Below, piece by piece: positions 1-8,587 of a stretch of DNA of 64,000 nt (positions are counted from its first letter, which is position 1; the number at the start of each line of letters is the position of its first letter). The stretch is from Bacteroidales bacterium. GTDB taxonomy: Bacteria > Bacteroidota > Bacteroidia > Bacteroidales > Marinilabiliaceae. The stretch spans positions 39,182 through 103,181 of the forward strand of contig CAAFWU010000016.1 of the NCBI GenBank assembly GCA_900766825.1, in the 5' to 3' direction. A program made the translations under genes and the position numbers. A model generated the notes under the pieces. It did no database searches, was not told the DNA's origin, and saw only the letters and a list, made by a program, of their open reading frames with translations.

Positions 1-410
1 GTAAAGTACTGAATATCAATATATGTTCAAAATGACCTAAAATCAAAAGGTACAAAAATTCACTACTCTCAGATTACGGAATTAAAATCTTGCCAGACGG
101 TTCCAAATGTTAATTCGATGCTAAAACTTTAACGTTTTTTTAAGTGGGTCATTTCGCCAATTTGACACTTTGAGTGGACAAAACGTATCAAAACACATCA
201 AACCTTCAACTTGATTCTTGCCATTTAGTTTGGTGTGAATCCAGACTTTTCAAACTGGAAATAGAGAATCATCTCGCCTCTGAAAAGAAGATGCCAACAA
301 TGAACAAAAGGGAAAAGGAATTTGAACTGTTAAATCCTGCCCATCCTCCATAATGCAACACCCCATACCGCTTGCACTTTGCACTTTTGCATTTTCGCAC
401 TTTGGTCGAT

Positions 411-440
411 AGTGCAATAGTGCATAAAGTGCAATAGTGC
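411..440. repeat. Two direct copies of AGTGCAATAGTGC
   Basis: A 13-base unit occurs at 411-423 and again at 428-440, a 17-base period. Upstream (about 372-402) there are three GCACTTT or GCATTTT words, the reverse orientation of the same core. The arrangement resembles iterons or a multi-site operator, but no protein is identified that would bind it. Confidence 0.6.
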
Positions 441-488
441 CAGGAGTATTTTCTTCTCCCTTTTGTTAGAGAAGGAAATAAAACTACT

Positions 489-643
489 GTACGGCTTGTA
501 CGGGTGTACGGGTATGTTTTGAAAAAATGATTGCAGAACTTCTGTCATTCAGAGTAAGGACACGCACTCAAAACAGAAATTATAAAAATTGTGCGTACAC
601 CCCCGACAACCCGTACACCTTGACAGAACAAACCATCGTACAC
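489..643. repeat. GTACGG direct repeats facing GTACAC copies
   Basis: GTACGG occurs three times in 23 bases (489-494, 498-503, 506-511). About 90 bases further on, the opposite-orientation words CGTACAC or CCGTACAC occur at 594-600, 611-618 and 637-643. The set forms an imperfect inverted-repeat region. Such clusters occur near origins and transfer origins of mobile elements; here the function is unknown. Confidence 0.5.
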
Positions 644-821
644 AATTTCCTTACGAATTGGATTTGAGTCGCATTTTCAAGCTATTACGACTAAAAGGTA
701 CACAAAAGGTACAATACAAAAAAAATACTGCACAATGTTCAATTTTCTCCTCAAACCTCCCTTATATGGCATAATTCAACAAATATCGCAAAATTTCGGC
801 TATTTATTGCAATAAAATGAC

Positions 822-829
822 TATCTTTG
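822..829 (+). promoter_or_regulatory. -7 box TATCTTTG for the XRE/RM operon
   Basis: TATCTTTG matches the Bacteroidota -7 consensus TAnnTTTG and lies 25 bases before the ATG at 855. No clear TTTG -33 element is found at 19-21 bases spacing, so the promoter may depend on an activator or be weak. Confidence 0.6.
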
Positions 830-854
830 CGTTTATAAAATAAAAAGCAATCTT

Positions 855-1061
855 ATGAAACTAAATAGAATCAAACTGGTGCTTGTTGAGAAGGGAGTAT
901 CTCAGACCCAACTCGCAAAAGAACTCGGTAAAAGTTTTAGCACTATAAATGCATATTGCGGTAATCACCAACAACCATCGCTTGAATTACTATCACAGAT
1001 AGCAGATGTATTGTCGGTAAGTATCAAAGATTTAATTGTTGATAACAAAGAAAGCGTCTAA
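855..1061 (+). CDS. XRE-family helix-turn-helix regulator (RM controller-like)
   Basis: A 68-residue protein consisting of little more than one Cro/C1-type HTH: the core runs from about residue 6 to 60, with the motif SQTQLAKELGKS followed by a recognition helix (FSTINAYCGN). Small XRE proteins directly upstream of restriction genes commonly act as controllers that time expression of the enzyme. The stop codon is only four bases before the ATG of the following enzyme gene, so the two are surely co-transcribed. Family assignment is secure; its role as an RM controller is inferred from position. The start ATG follows a -7 box by 25 bases. Confidence 0.85.
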   Translation: MKLNRIKLVLVEKGVSQTQLAKELGKSFSTINAYCGNHQQPSLELLSQIADVLSVSIKDLIVDNKESV

Positions 1062-1065
1062 ACTC

Positions 1066-4000
1066 ATGATAACAACAAGTAACTTCAAATCTCTAATAAT
1101 TTCGTCTCTTGGTTTTGAACAAGTAGATGGAACACAAGTTTACTCAAAAAAATTTGACAATATCTCCTGCGAACTTCAAGTGGATTTTGCAAGAGAATTG
1201 CTTATATATCCTAAAGATAAGGGCTTCAAGGTTGAAGCGGCTACAACATGTAATTTCTCTGCGCCAGAGAATTTTGTTGTTTTTGAGTGTGTTTGTAGGC
1301 TTTTTGAGAAAGGTTATCGACCAGAGCATATAGAACTTGAAAGGACATGGCATCTTGGTCATGATCAAAAGAGTGGTCGTGCGGACATCTGTATCTCCAC
1401 ACCAGATGGACAAAACACTTTAGCTATTATCGAATGTAAGACTGCTGGCACAGAGTATAATAAAGCTGTTAAAGACACGAAGAGTGATGGAGGTCAGCTA
1501 TTTAGTTATTGGCAGCAAGAACGTTCTACACAATGGTTGGTATTGTATGCGTCTGACTATTCAAACAGCCAACTTACATATAAAGAACTAACTATCAACT
1601 GTTCAGATGATTCAAATATCCTTGCACAATCAAAAAGAGACAAGGATATAAAGACCTATGAGAGGGCTATGTCTGTGGTTGAAATGTATGAAACTTGGAG
1701 AGACACATATAATTGTGCTTCATTTGATAATATTGTATTTTCGATAGATACGGTTGCTTACAACATAGGCATGAGACCTATTCGTAAGCAGGATTTGCGT
1801 GACTTTGAGCCTGACGATAAGATTGTTAATAGGTTTGAAGAGATATTGCGTCATAATAATGTGAGCGATAAAGAGAATGCTTTCAACAGACTCATTGCGT
1901 TGTTTATCTGCAAATTGGTAGATGAAATAAAGAAGCAAGACTTTGAGGAAGTTGAATTTCAGTATAAACAAGGTACTGATACGTATGAAGACTTACAGGA
2001 TCGTCTTCAGCGGTTGCATAAGGAAGGAATGGAAGAATTTATGCGTGAGGACATATATTATGTTCCAAATGATTACGCAGAAAAACTTTTTACGACTTAT
2101 ACTGGACAGAAACGTAAAGAGGCTATCAAGAATCTGAGCGAGACAATTAGAACACTAAAGTTCTACACCAACAATGATTTTGCTTTTAAGGATGTTCATA
2201 ACGAGGAACTATTTTACCAAAATGGTAAGATAGTGGTTGAAATGGTGCAATTGTTTGAATCATACAGAATTGTATATCCACAAAAGCATCAATTCCTTGG
2301 AGATTTATTCGAACAGCTGCTAAACAAAGGATTCAAACAAAACGAAGGACAATTCTTCACACCAACACCTATAACACGTTTTATTTGGGATTCGTTACCT
2401 GTAAATAACTACATCTCAAAACATGGTTTACCAAGAATCATAGACTACGCTTGTGGTGCAGGACATTTCTTGACGGAGGCAGTAGAAGCTATAAATATAT
2501 TACGTGGAGCTGACCTGCAGGACAAAGGTGTGAATGATTGGGTAAGAGAACATATTGTTGGCATTGAAAAGGACTACCGCTTAGCACGTGTCTCTAAAAT
2601 CTCTCTGTTCATGAATGGTGCAGGTGAAGGAAACATAATCTTTGGTGATGGTCTTGAAAACTATCCTGATAAGAATATCAAGAAAGGCTCGTTTGACATT
2701 CTTGTTGCAAATCCTCCCTATGCTGTTTCTTCTTTCAAACCACATCTTAGATTGAAGAATAACTCATTCAGATTATTAGACTTTATATCTAATGATGGCT
2801 CTGAAATAGAAGCTTTATTTGTAGAGCGCATATCACAACTTATTAAGCCAGAAGGTTTGGTAGCAGTAGTTTTGCCATCTTCAATTCTGAGCAATACTTC
2901 AAGTAGTTATATCGCTGCAAGAGAAGAAATGCTCGAAAACTTCAAAATTCGTGCCATCGTATGTTTTGGAAGTCAGACCTTTGGAGCTACTGGCACTAAC
3001 ACTGTGACTCTGTTTATGGAAAAGTATTCAGAGCCACCTCGTTATGCGGATCTCCAAAAAGATATTGTTGAAGGTATCATTAACAATGAAGCTTCAAGCG
3101 AATGGGAAGACGCAGAATTGTTAGATTCTTACACTGGCATCCAGGGTATTGACTGTTCTATGTATAAGTCGTTTGTTGCTGAGGATCTGACATTTGAAGA
3201 TATATGTACAAATGATTATCTACGTCAGTATTTTGATGCTTTTCAAACCAAATCAATTAAAATACCAAAAAAATTGTCTGCTGAGGAAGAAATCAAATAT
3301 AGGATGGATAAGTTCTATGACTTTGCATTAGGCATAGAAAGAGAAAAACTTTATTATTATTGCCTTACAGCAAGACAAAGAACATTGGTAATAAGTTCCC
3401 CTGATGATAACAAAGCACAAAAGCAATTCTTGGGATATTCTTGGAGTAATCGAAAAGGAAATGAAGGTATAAAAATTGACCGCCCGGGAGGTTCTTTATA
3501 CAATGAGAACGATCGTTCTGCTCGCGGAACATTAGCTTGTGCCATAAGAAATACATTTGCGGATGCTGATACAATTTTGAATGAGGATTTACAGCAGTAT
3601 GCAGTAACTTATAATTTGTCACAACTTCTTGATTTTAGTAAGGTTGATTTTGACAAGTCTATCAAGACAAGCATAATAGAGAAAGAAACACTGCAAAGTA
3701 AATATGAGCTTGTAAAACTTGGTGAAGTCTGCAATATTAAGATTGGTGGAACTCCATCACGTAATATAGCATCGTATTTTGGTGGGTCGCATCTTTGGGT
3801 TTCTATCAAGGAAATGAATGGTCAGATTATTACTGACACAAAAGAAAAGTTGACTGATGAGGGCATTAAAAATTCAAATGTAAAGCTTATCAAAGCAGGA
3901 ACAACACTGCTAAGTTTCAAACTAAGCATTGGAAAAACTGCTATTGCTGGAGCTGACTTATACACAAATGAGGCAATTGCAGCTTTAGAACCACAAGACG

Positions 4001-4788
4001 ATAGAGTTTTGGATGGTTACTTATATTGTTTCTTCAACTCTAACATACTTGATTTAACAAATGTAGGAAACAAAGCATTTGGAAAGAGTTTGAATAGTAC
4101 TTATCTTAAAGAAGAAGTTTCAATTCCTTTGCCTCCTATAAAGATTCAACAGAAAATCATTGACGAGTGCAAGTTGGTAGATGAAGAATATACATCAACC
4201 CGAATGGAAATCGAAACATACAAGCAACGTATTGCTGAGATTTTCAGAAACTTAGAAGTAATAAAGTCTAATCAGGGGGGGGTAAAACTGTCTGATATAC
4301 AACTATTTACGCTTAACATCGGTAAAAGAGTATTGGCAAAAGATATTCATGAAACTGGTACATATCCAGTGTACAGTGCAAATGTATTTGAGCCATTCGG
4401 TTATACTGAAGACTTGTTGATTACAGATTTTTCACAACCATCTGTGATATGGGGTATAGATGGGGATTGGCAGGTAAACATGATTTCGAAAGATATTCCA
4501 TTTTACCCAACTGATCATTGCGGTGTTATGCGTATAAACACAGATAAGATCCATCCTCGCTATATGGTATGGGCTTTAGAAAAAGCGGGTAAGAGTCTGA
4601 ACTTTAGTAGAAGTTATCGTGCTTCATTAGATAGAATAGAAAGCATAACAATCAATATTCCTCCTCACAAAGAACAATGGGAGGCTATGAGTGAAGTTGA
4701 AGAATTGGAACGTAGAATACAAATGCTTGAATCAACCTTAAATGAATTGTCAATGAAGAAAAGAACAATCGTTTCAAGGTATCTATAA
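1066..4788 (+). CDS. Single-chain restriction-methylation-specificity enzyme (Type IIG/IIC-like)
   Basis: This 1,240-residue protein reads nuclease, adenine methylase, specificity from N to C terminus. The N-terminal part has a PD-(D/E)XK-type nuclease motif, D107 with E123-C-K125. The N6-adenine methylase centre has motif I DYACGAGHF from D460 and motif IV NPPY at 549-552. From about residue 880 there are two HsdS-like target-recognition regions, the first beginning near the motif LGEVCNIKIGGTP and the second after residue 1072. No helicase/ATPase domain is present, so it is a Type IIG/IIC-style enzyme, not classical Type I. ATG 1066 is preferred to the in-frame TTG at 1036, which lies inside the XRE gene. 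A G8 tract (4275-4282) separates the two recognition domains; losing or gaining one G stops translation at once, so phase variation is likely. The gene is AT-rich relative to its surroundings. Confidence 0.9.
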   Translation: MITTSNFKSLIISSLGFEQVDGTQVYSKKFDNISCELQVDFARELLIYPKDKGFKVEAATTCNFSAPENFVVFECVCRLFEKGYRPEHIELERTWHLGHDQKSGRADICISTPDGQNTLAIIECKTAGTEYNKAVKDTKSDGGQLFSYWQQERSTQWLVLYASDYSNSQLTYKELTINCSDDSNILAQSKRDKDIKTYERAMSVVEMYETWRDTYNCASFDNIVFSIDTVAYNIGMRPIRKQDLRDFEPDDKIVNRFEEILRHNNVSDKENAFNRLIALFICKLVDEIKKQDFEEVEFQYKQGTDTYEDLQDRLQRLHKEGMEEFMREDIYYVPNDYAEKLFTTYTGQKRKEAIKNLSETIRTLKFYTNNDFAFKDVHNEELFYQNGKIVVEMVQLFESYRIVYPQKHQFLGDLFEQLLNKGFKQNEGQFFTPTPITRFIWDSLPVNNYISKHGLPRIIDYACGAGHFLTEAVEAINILRGADLQDKGVNDWVREHIVGIEKDYRLARVSKISLFMNGAGEGNIIFGDGLENYPDKNIKKGSFDILVANPPYAVSSFKPHLRLKNNSFRLLDFISNDGSEIEALFVERISQLIKPEGLVAVVLPSSILSNTSSSYIAAREEMLENFKIRAIVCFGSQTFGATGTNTVTLFMEKYSEPPRYADLQKDIVEGIINNEASSEWEDAELLDSYTGIQGIDCSMYKSFVAEDLTFEDICTNDYLRQYFDAFQTKSIKIPKKLSAEEEIKYRMDKFYDFALGIEREKLYYYCLTARQRTLVISSPDDNKAQKQFLGYSWSNRKGNEGIKIDRPGGSLYNENDRSARGTLACAIRNTFADADTILNEDLQQYAVTYNLSQLLDFSKVDFDKSIKTSIIEKETLQSKYELVKLGEVCNIKIGGTPSRNIASYFGGSHLWVSIKEMNGQIITDTKEKLTDEGIKNSNVKLIKAGTTLLSFKLSIGKTAIAGADLYTNEAIAALEPQDDRVLDGYLYCFFNSNILDLTNVGNKAFGKSLNSTYLKEEVSIPLPPIKIQQKIIDECKLVDEEYTSTRMEIETYKQRIAEIFRNLEVIKSNQGGVKLSDIQLFTLNIGKRVLAKDIHETGTYPVYSANVFEPFGYTEDLLITDFSQPSVIWGIDGDWQVNMISKDIPFYPTDHCGVMRINTDKIHPRYMVWALEKAGKSLNFSRSYRASLDRIESITINIPPHKEQWEAMSEVEELERRIQMLESTLNELSMKKRTIVSRYL
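4275..4282 (+). repeat. Poly-G tract (G8) inside the RM gene
   Basis: Eight consecutive G lie in frame as CAG GGG GGG GTA at the junction between the two specificity domains. With seven G the next codon is TAA; with nine G a TGA follows four codons later. The tract is therefore placed so that slippage truncates the enzyme after its first recognition domain. Confidence 0.85.
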
Positions 4789-4795
4789 TATGAAT

Positions 4796-4836
4796 CCCTG
4801 ACATTCGGTTTCAACCGTTTGCCAGGGTTTTCTTTA
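4796..4836. terminator. Hairpin between convergent RM and mobilisation genes
   Basis: CCCTG pairs with CAGGG and CGGTT with AACCG around a two-base loop, with small internal mismatches; the plus-strand arm is followed by TTTTC. It lies just after the RM stop and before the end of the opposing gene at 4834, so it may serve both. Confidence 0.6.
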
Positions 4837-5178
4837 TCTACGGAAGTGACGCACAACCTCTCGTTCAGGTTCAGCCTGATCGAGTTGGTTGGCTTCGAAG
4901 CAATACTCCAGACTGTCACTCTTGACATTGCCTCGCCAAAGGTGCGTTGGTGCGCTCCTCTGGGTGATGGCACTGTATGAGTTCAATATGCAGAAGTAGC
5001 GGTCGTTGCCAGTCGCTTGCTGAATACGGTTGATGTACTCATGGATGTCTGGGTTCGACTTGTCGAGTTCGTCAAACATGCTTGCACACTGCTGACCGTT
5101 GTCTGCTTGTATGAAAGCGTTTCGAACGCCTTTGACAAGATCTCGCTCAACCTGCCACAATGATTTTGAATAGTTCAT
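4834..5178 (-). CDS. Hypothetical protein downstream of the relaxase gene
   Basis: A 114-residue, mostly hydrophilic protein with many charged residues and a basic C-terminal end (HFRR). No signal peptide, membrane segment or recognised domain is visible. It begins 28 bases after the relaxase stop on the same strand and is very probably its operon partner. It may be an accessory mobilisation factor, which is inference from position only. I do not recognise the family. Confidence 0.55.
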   Translation of the reverse strand: MNYSKSLWQVERDLVKGVRNAFIQADNGQQCASMFDELDKSNPDIHEYINRIQQATGNDRYFCILNSYSAITQRSAPTHLWRGNVKSDSLEYCFEANQLDQAEPEREVVRHFRR

Positions 5179-5206
5179 AGGCTGTCTATAACTGTTTTGA
5201 TGATAA

Positions 5207-6619
5207 TTACTTTATACGGAAGCCTCTGCCAAGTCCAATCTTGTATTCGTTGTTCAGAACTCTCTTCATTTCACGCTCACATTGTTGCTCCTGGGCTTTC
5301 GTGAAATGATATTTCTTTGTTGCCTCTCGAAGCATCCAGAATGCGACATTTTCCTGATCCGCTGGCTTGTCAGAGAACTTTTGCAAAATACGCTTCATAT
5401 CAGTCACTTGTTGCTCAGTAAACTCACTCCAGATACTAATCTGATGGTTCAGAGCAAGGTCACGAAGTGCCTCAATGAATGGGGCGACTATGTTCCAAAG
5501 TAATTTTAGAGCAAGTGTCGCACAATCATCCCTAGCATTGAGTCTCGCTTTCAAACTGTGATTCTCGACTTGAACCTCTGCCAGTTTATTCTTTTCCTTT
5601 AGGATTTCCATAAACTGTTTCTTGTAGTCGGCAAGTTCCTTCTTGTTCGCTTCGATTTTCTTTTCAGCGGCTGCATCAACTTGCTTACTGAATGACGTTT
5701 TGAGGTTCTCTATCTTGGTCTGATAGTCACGCTCGTACTTGGCTTTCGCACGTTCATCAGCAGTTCTTGCTTGCTCCTTGGCTTCATCACGCTCTTTTAT
5801 AAGCTGCTTGTTCTGCTTCCTGATGTCGTCATTCTCCTTGTTCTTCTTGGCAGTCTTGCCAGACACCCAATCCGAAGCCAGTTCACCAAGAGCAACCATG
5901 CCACGATGCAGAAGGTCAGCCTGAGCATTGTTGGCTTCATCTTCCTTCTGTGCCTTCTTCTGCTCCAGATCCTCGATGTCAGCAGTCAACGCATCCTTCT
6001 TGTTCTGGAGTTTCTGAGCAACATATTCCTCGGTTTTAAGGTGTTCACGACCAGTCTCTGCCTTCTTCTTGCCACGCTCCATGCCAAGAATCTCAGCAGC
6101 CAGAGTCTGAACTTCTGCCATGTCATTCTCATTGCACTTGTAGGTCTTGCCAGTCTCATGGTCAACCCAGTCATAGATGATATGAGCATGGAGATTGAGG
6201 TTCACCCATCTGCCATCCTGAAGGTGGTATTTCTCGCCATCCTCAACATCAGGTTCCTCGTCAGTTACGTGTCCCTCATCAAGGTGAACGTCAATACGGA
6301 TGGGCTTGAAACCGAATCTCTGACTGCACGCATCACTGAATCGTTGCAGGTCTTCCATGGTCGTTGTCGGCTTGATGTTGACCACACCTTCGCGGATTGG
6401 TGACCATCCTGCAATGATGCGTTTCCTGCCTGTCTTCTTGTTCGTTACCTCACGGTCTTTCTCACATGGAGCCTGACCAATCTTCTCTTTGTACAACTGT
6501 ACCAACTCTTGCTTGTACGTGGCAAGATCTTTGCCCTTCAACTGGTCAGACTTCCAGTGAAGATTGGATGCAGTGCGCTCTTGGATGATGTAAACACTTT
6601 CGGGCTTGATGTGCTTCAT
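5207..6619 (-). pseudogene. Mobilisation relaxase (MobV/Pre-like), 5'-truncated
   Basis: The 470-residue frame resembles Bacteroidota mobilisation proteins that nick plasmid or element DNA at oriT. Visible motifs are the histidine/acid cluster H112-L-D114-E115-G-H117 and H144-A-H146, the expected metal-binding HxDE...HxH set, then a long charged coiled-coil region (about 195-370) typical of these proteins. In relatives I know, a first motif of the HNxR type lies about 25 residues before the region that starts here. That motif is missing, and a TGA eight codons upstream blocks extension. The ATG overlaps the start codon of tauE on the other strand (CATG), leaving no promoter space. I therefore read it as a remnant cut at the element border; a functional short form cannot be excluded. 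Confidence 0.65.
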
Positions 6620-7361
6620 GTTCGAGTCCTTAACCTTATCTCAATGGGCTGTGCTCGCCCTTTCCGCTCTGTGTATAGGCATGTCTAAGACTGGCGTTCA
6701 GGGTCTTATGCTTCTCATTGTCCCCTATATGGCTTTGGCTTTTGGTGCCAAGGAGTCTACGGGAGTCATCTTGCCCATGCTCTGTATGGCGGACATTATT
6801 GCCGTGGTCTATTACAAACGCATAGCAGATTGGCGCATGGAGGTCAAACTGCTGCCCACGGCCTTACTCGGCTTCTTTGTGGCTATAGCGGTGGACAAAA
6901 TGGTACCCGTGGGACAGTTCCGTCAACTTATGGGATGGACCTTGGCTCTGGCTCTCGTTGTGATGATCTGGAGCGAGGTCTTTGGCAAAGAGAATCGATG
7001 GATGAACCGCTGGTGGTATTCGGCAATCTTTGGCCTCTTGGGCGGCTTCACAACCATGATTGGCAATGCTGCGGGACCCGTTATGTCGGTCTATCTGCTC
7101 TCTATGCGAAAGGGAAAGATGGAGTATATTGGCATCAACGCCTGGTTCTTCTTGGTGGTCAATTTGCTTAAGGTACCGCTCCAAATCCTTGCTTGGGACA
7201 ACATTACATGGGCATCGTTCTCCCTGAACCTTGCCATGCTGCCCGTTATTGGGCTCGGCGCTTTGGTTGGCATACGCATTGTCAAACTCTTTCCCGAGAT
7301 GGCTTTCCGTAGGTTCATTCAGGCTGTTACCATACTTTCCGTTATCCTTATGCTTATTTAA
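6618..7361 (+). CDS. TauE/SafE-family sulfite/organosulfonate exporter-like membrane protein
   Basis: A 247-residue protein with about eight hydrophobic segments and the glycine-rich repeat pattern of the TauE/SafE (former DUF81) family, for example IGMSKTGVQG near the N terminus and TTMIGNAAGP in the second half. The family includes anion exporters for sulfur compounds, but substrate assignment is unsafe. ATG 6618 gives the usual family N terminus (MFESLTLSQW), so the protein appears intact even though its upstream region has been replaced by mobile DNA. The 3' end overlaps the convergent HIRAN gene by eight bases. Confidence 0.85.
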   Translation: MFESLTLSQWAVLALSALCIGMSKTGVQGLMLLIVPYMALAFGAKESTGVILPMLCMADIIAVVYYKRIADWRMEVKLLPTALLGFFVAIAVDKMVPVGQFRQLMGWTLALALVVMIWSEVFGKENRWMNRWWYSAIFGLLGGFTTMIGNAAGPVMSVYLLSMRKGKMEYIGINAWFFLVVNLLKVPLQILAWDNITWASFSLNLAMLPVIGLGALVGIRIVKLFPEMAFRRFIQAVTILSVILMLI

Positions 7362-8181
7362 AGATGCGCAACATTTTGTTAATCATCTCATCGTCCAATT
7401 TGCTTAGCATTAAGTAGTCATATTCGTCAATGTAGTTTTCTATGAATTTTGCCTGCTCGTTGCTCAGGATTACAGGACCACTCACTACGGCCACGAGGTA
7501 AGGCATGCAATCTGTGCAAAATGAGTAATTTGGTATAAATGTCCGCACGTCATCATAGTCTTTGGCCACAACTGTTGTCATGTACATTTGGGTCAGCTCT
7601 CCATCTTGGTGCATTACAACAATATTATCGTGTACGGATGGGACTGTCTCTGGGATGCACGGATAACATCCATACATAAAATCAGCAAAACCTCTGTCCC
7701 ATATCTGCTCTCTGAATTCATCCCATGCTTCCTCACTTTCAATTTTATTCAGTCGCAAAATCTTCCTAAATGCTCTTTTCGGTTTCATGCTGACCAGATA
7801 GATCTTGATGTGCAATCTGTCGTTGGCTGGTCCATCATTTTTTAGCTCGCTTATTTCGGCCTCTATCTTATCTTGCCATCCCATGTCCAGCAAGCTGGCT
7901 ATGATGGCATTGCATGTCCGTGGAATGTAACCCAGAATATACTCAAAGTCAAAATCGTCGGGGTCGCCTTCGTAGTCATCTTCGCAGGCAACGGCCACGG
8001 CATTCTTGTCGTACTTATTGTTGCGCTCGCGTACCAAGGCTAATTTGGCACCTACGTAGAGTTCGTTCCACATATCATCGATGTCGTGGAACTTGGTTCC
8101 CGCCACAGGGCAGTCTAAAATCTCTTTTCGGTCGTAGAGCAGTTTGATGTCATCATCGGGTGGAAGCTGGGGCATTGACAT
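7354..8181 (-). CDS. HIRAN-domain protein
   Basis: A 275-residue soluble, acidic protein. Residues about 22-100 fit a HIRAN domain: a VAGTKFHD strand, then VGAKLALVRERNNKYDKNAVAV and, after an acidic insert, LGYIPR. HIRAN domains bind single-stranded DNA ends in helicases such as HLTF, and stand-alone bacterial copies occur in DNA-metabolism or defence contexts. The C-terminal 170 residues match nothing I recognise. The gene is single and convergent with tauE. A G9 run sits 26-34 bases upstream of the start codon and could modulate expression. Confidence 0.75.
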   Translation of the reverse strand: MSMPQLPPDDDIKLLYDRKEILDCPVAGTKFHDIDDMWNELYVGAKLALVRERNNKYDKNAVAVACEDDYEGDPDDFDFEYILGYIPRTCNAIIASLLDMGWQDKIEAEISELKNDGPANDRLHIKIYLVSMKPKRAFRKILRLNKIESEEAWDEFREQIWDRGFADFMYGCYPCIPETVPSVHDNIVVMHQDGELTQMYMTTVVAKDYDDVRTFIPNYSFCTDCMPYLVAVVSGPVILSNEQAKFIENYIDEYDYLMLSKLDDEMINKMLRIFK

Positions 8182-8206
8182 ATGAGTTCTTTTGTTTTGG
8201 TAGGGT

Positions 8207-8215
8207 GGGGGGGGG
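8207..8215. repeat. Poly-G tract (G9) upstream of the HIRAN gene
   Basis: Nine consecutive G (nine C on the gene's strand) lie 26-34 bases before the HIRAN start codon, where promoter spacing or the 5' leader would be affected by slippage. Confidence 0.8.
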
Positions 8216-8455
8216 AATGGTGCGTTCTTATCTTTTTATCCGATAATTGGGACCGTCCCTCCCTATTGGTAAAAAAATATCGTTGTGAGTTGTAGCACTT
8301 GGGGTGCAAAAATGCCTTAACTAAAATACTTACTTTAATTCATTTTGTCAAGTGTTTAGGCAAAATTGTGGCTATTAAATCTTAAAGCTTAACTGTTTAG
8401 TCGATATCCAAATCTGTTTCGCCATTCAGATGTCACGTCAAAAGACTATCGATAC
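8216..8455. other. Intergenic stretch, HIRAN promoter side to tRNA-Ser terminator
   Basis: AT-rich DNA without a supported gene. It must contain the promoter of the minus-strand HIRAN gene but no strong -7 box could be picked out. Confidence 0.4.
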
Positions 8456-8492
8456 AAAACAAAATAAGCGATGTAAGCAAAGCCTACATCGC
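8456..8492 (-). terminator. Terminator of tRNA-Ser
   Basis: On the minus strand GCGATGTA pairs with TACATCGC across a nine-base loop (8468-8492) and is followed by a T-rich run. It begins ten bases after the tRNA 3' end. Confidence 0.8.
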
Positions 8493-8502
8493 CTAAATTT
8501 TG

Positions 8503-8587
8503 CGGAGAGACAGGGATTCGAACCCCGGGTACATCGCTGTACGCCTGTTTTCAAGACAGGTGCAATCGACCACTCTGCCATCTCTCC
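8503..8587 (-). tRNA. tRNA-Ser (anticodon UGA)
   Basis: The acceptor stem GGAGAGA/TCTCTCC, the T-arm GGTTCGAATCC, the anticodon loop CTTGAAA (anticodon TGA) and a long variable arm (CGTACAGCGATGTACC region) give an 85-nucleotide class II tRNA with discriminator G. CCA is not encoded, as usual in Bacteroidota. No integrase or duplicated tRNA 3' end is seen nearby. Confidence 0.95.

Larger units (their letters stand above)
1..821. other. Repeat-rich, AT-rich non-coding left flank of the island
   Basis: No convincing gene is present. The short open frame at 330-548 on the minus strand is made largely of repeats and looks spurious. The stretch holds clusters of short repeats (described separately at 411-440 and 489-643) and long AT-rich runs. 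It lies directly upstream of an XRE/restriction-modification operon and a mobilisation module, so it may be the replication, transfer-origin or attachment end of an integrated mobile element. That role is inference from position only. Confidence 0.5.

Noticed and set aside
330..548. 72-codon minus-strand frame near the left end
   Set aside because: Composed mostly of the GCACTATTGCACT and GTAC repeats; no family resemblance.
1036..1065. TTG start adding ten residues to the RM enzyme
   Set aside because: It lies inside the XRE gene and an ATG follows four bases after the XRE stop.
5771..6403. 210-codon plus-strand frame inside the relaxase gene
   Set aside because: Low-complexity leucine-rich shadow of the charged coiled-coil region on the other strand.
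8503..8587. tRNA-Ser as attachment site of the left island
   Set aside because: The island ends at about 6617 with two chromosomal genes between; no integrase and no duplicated tRNA end.
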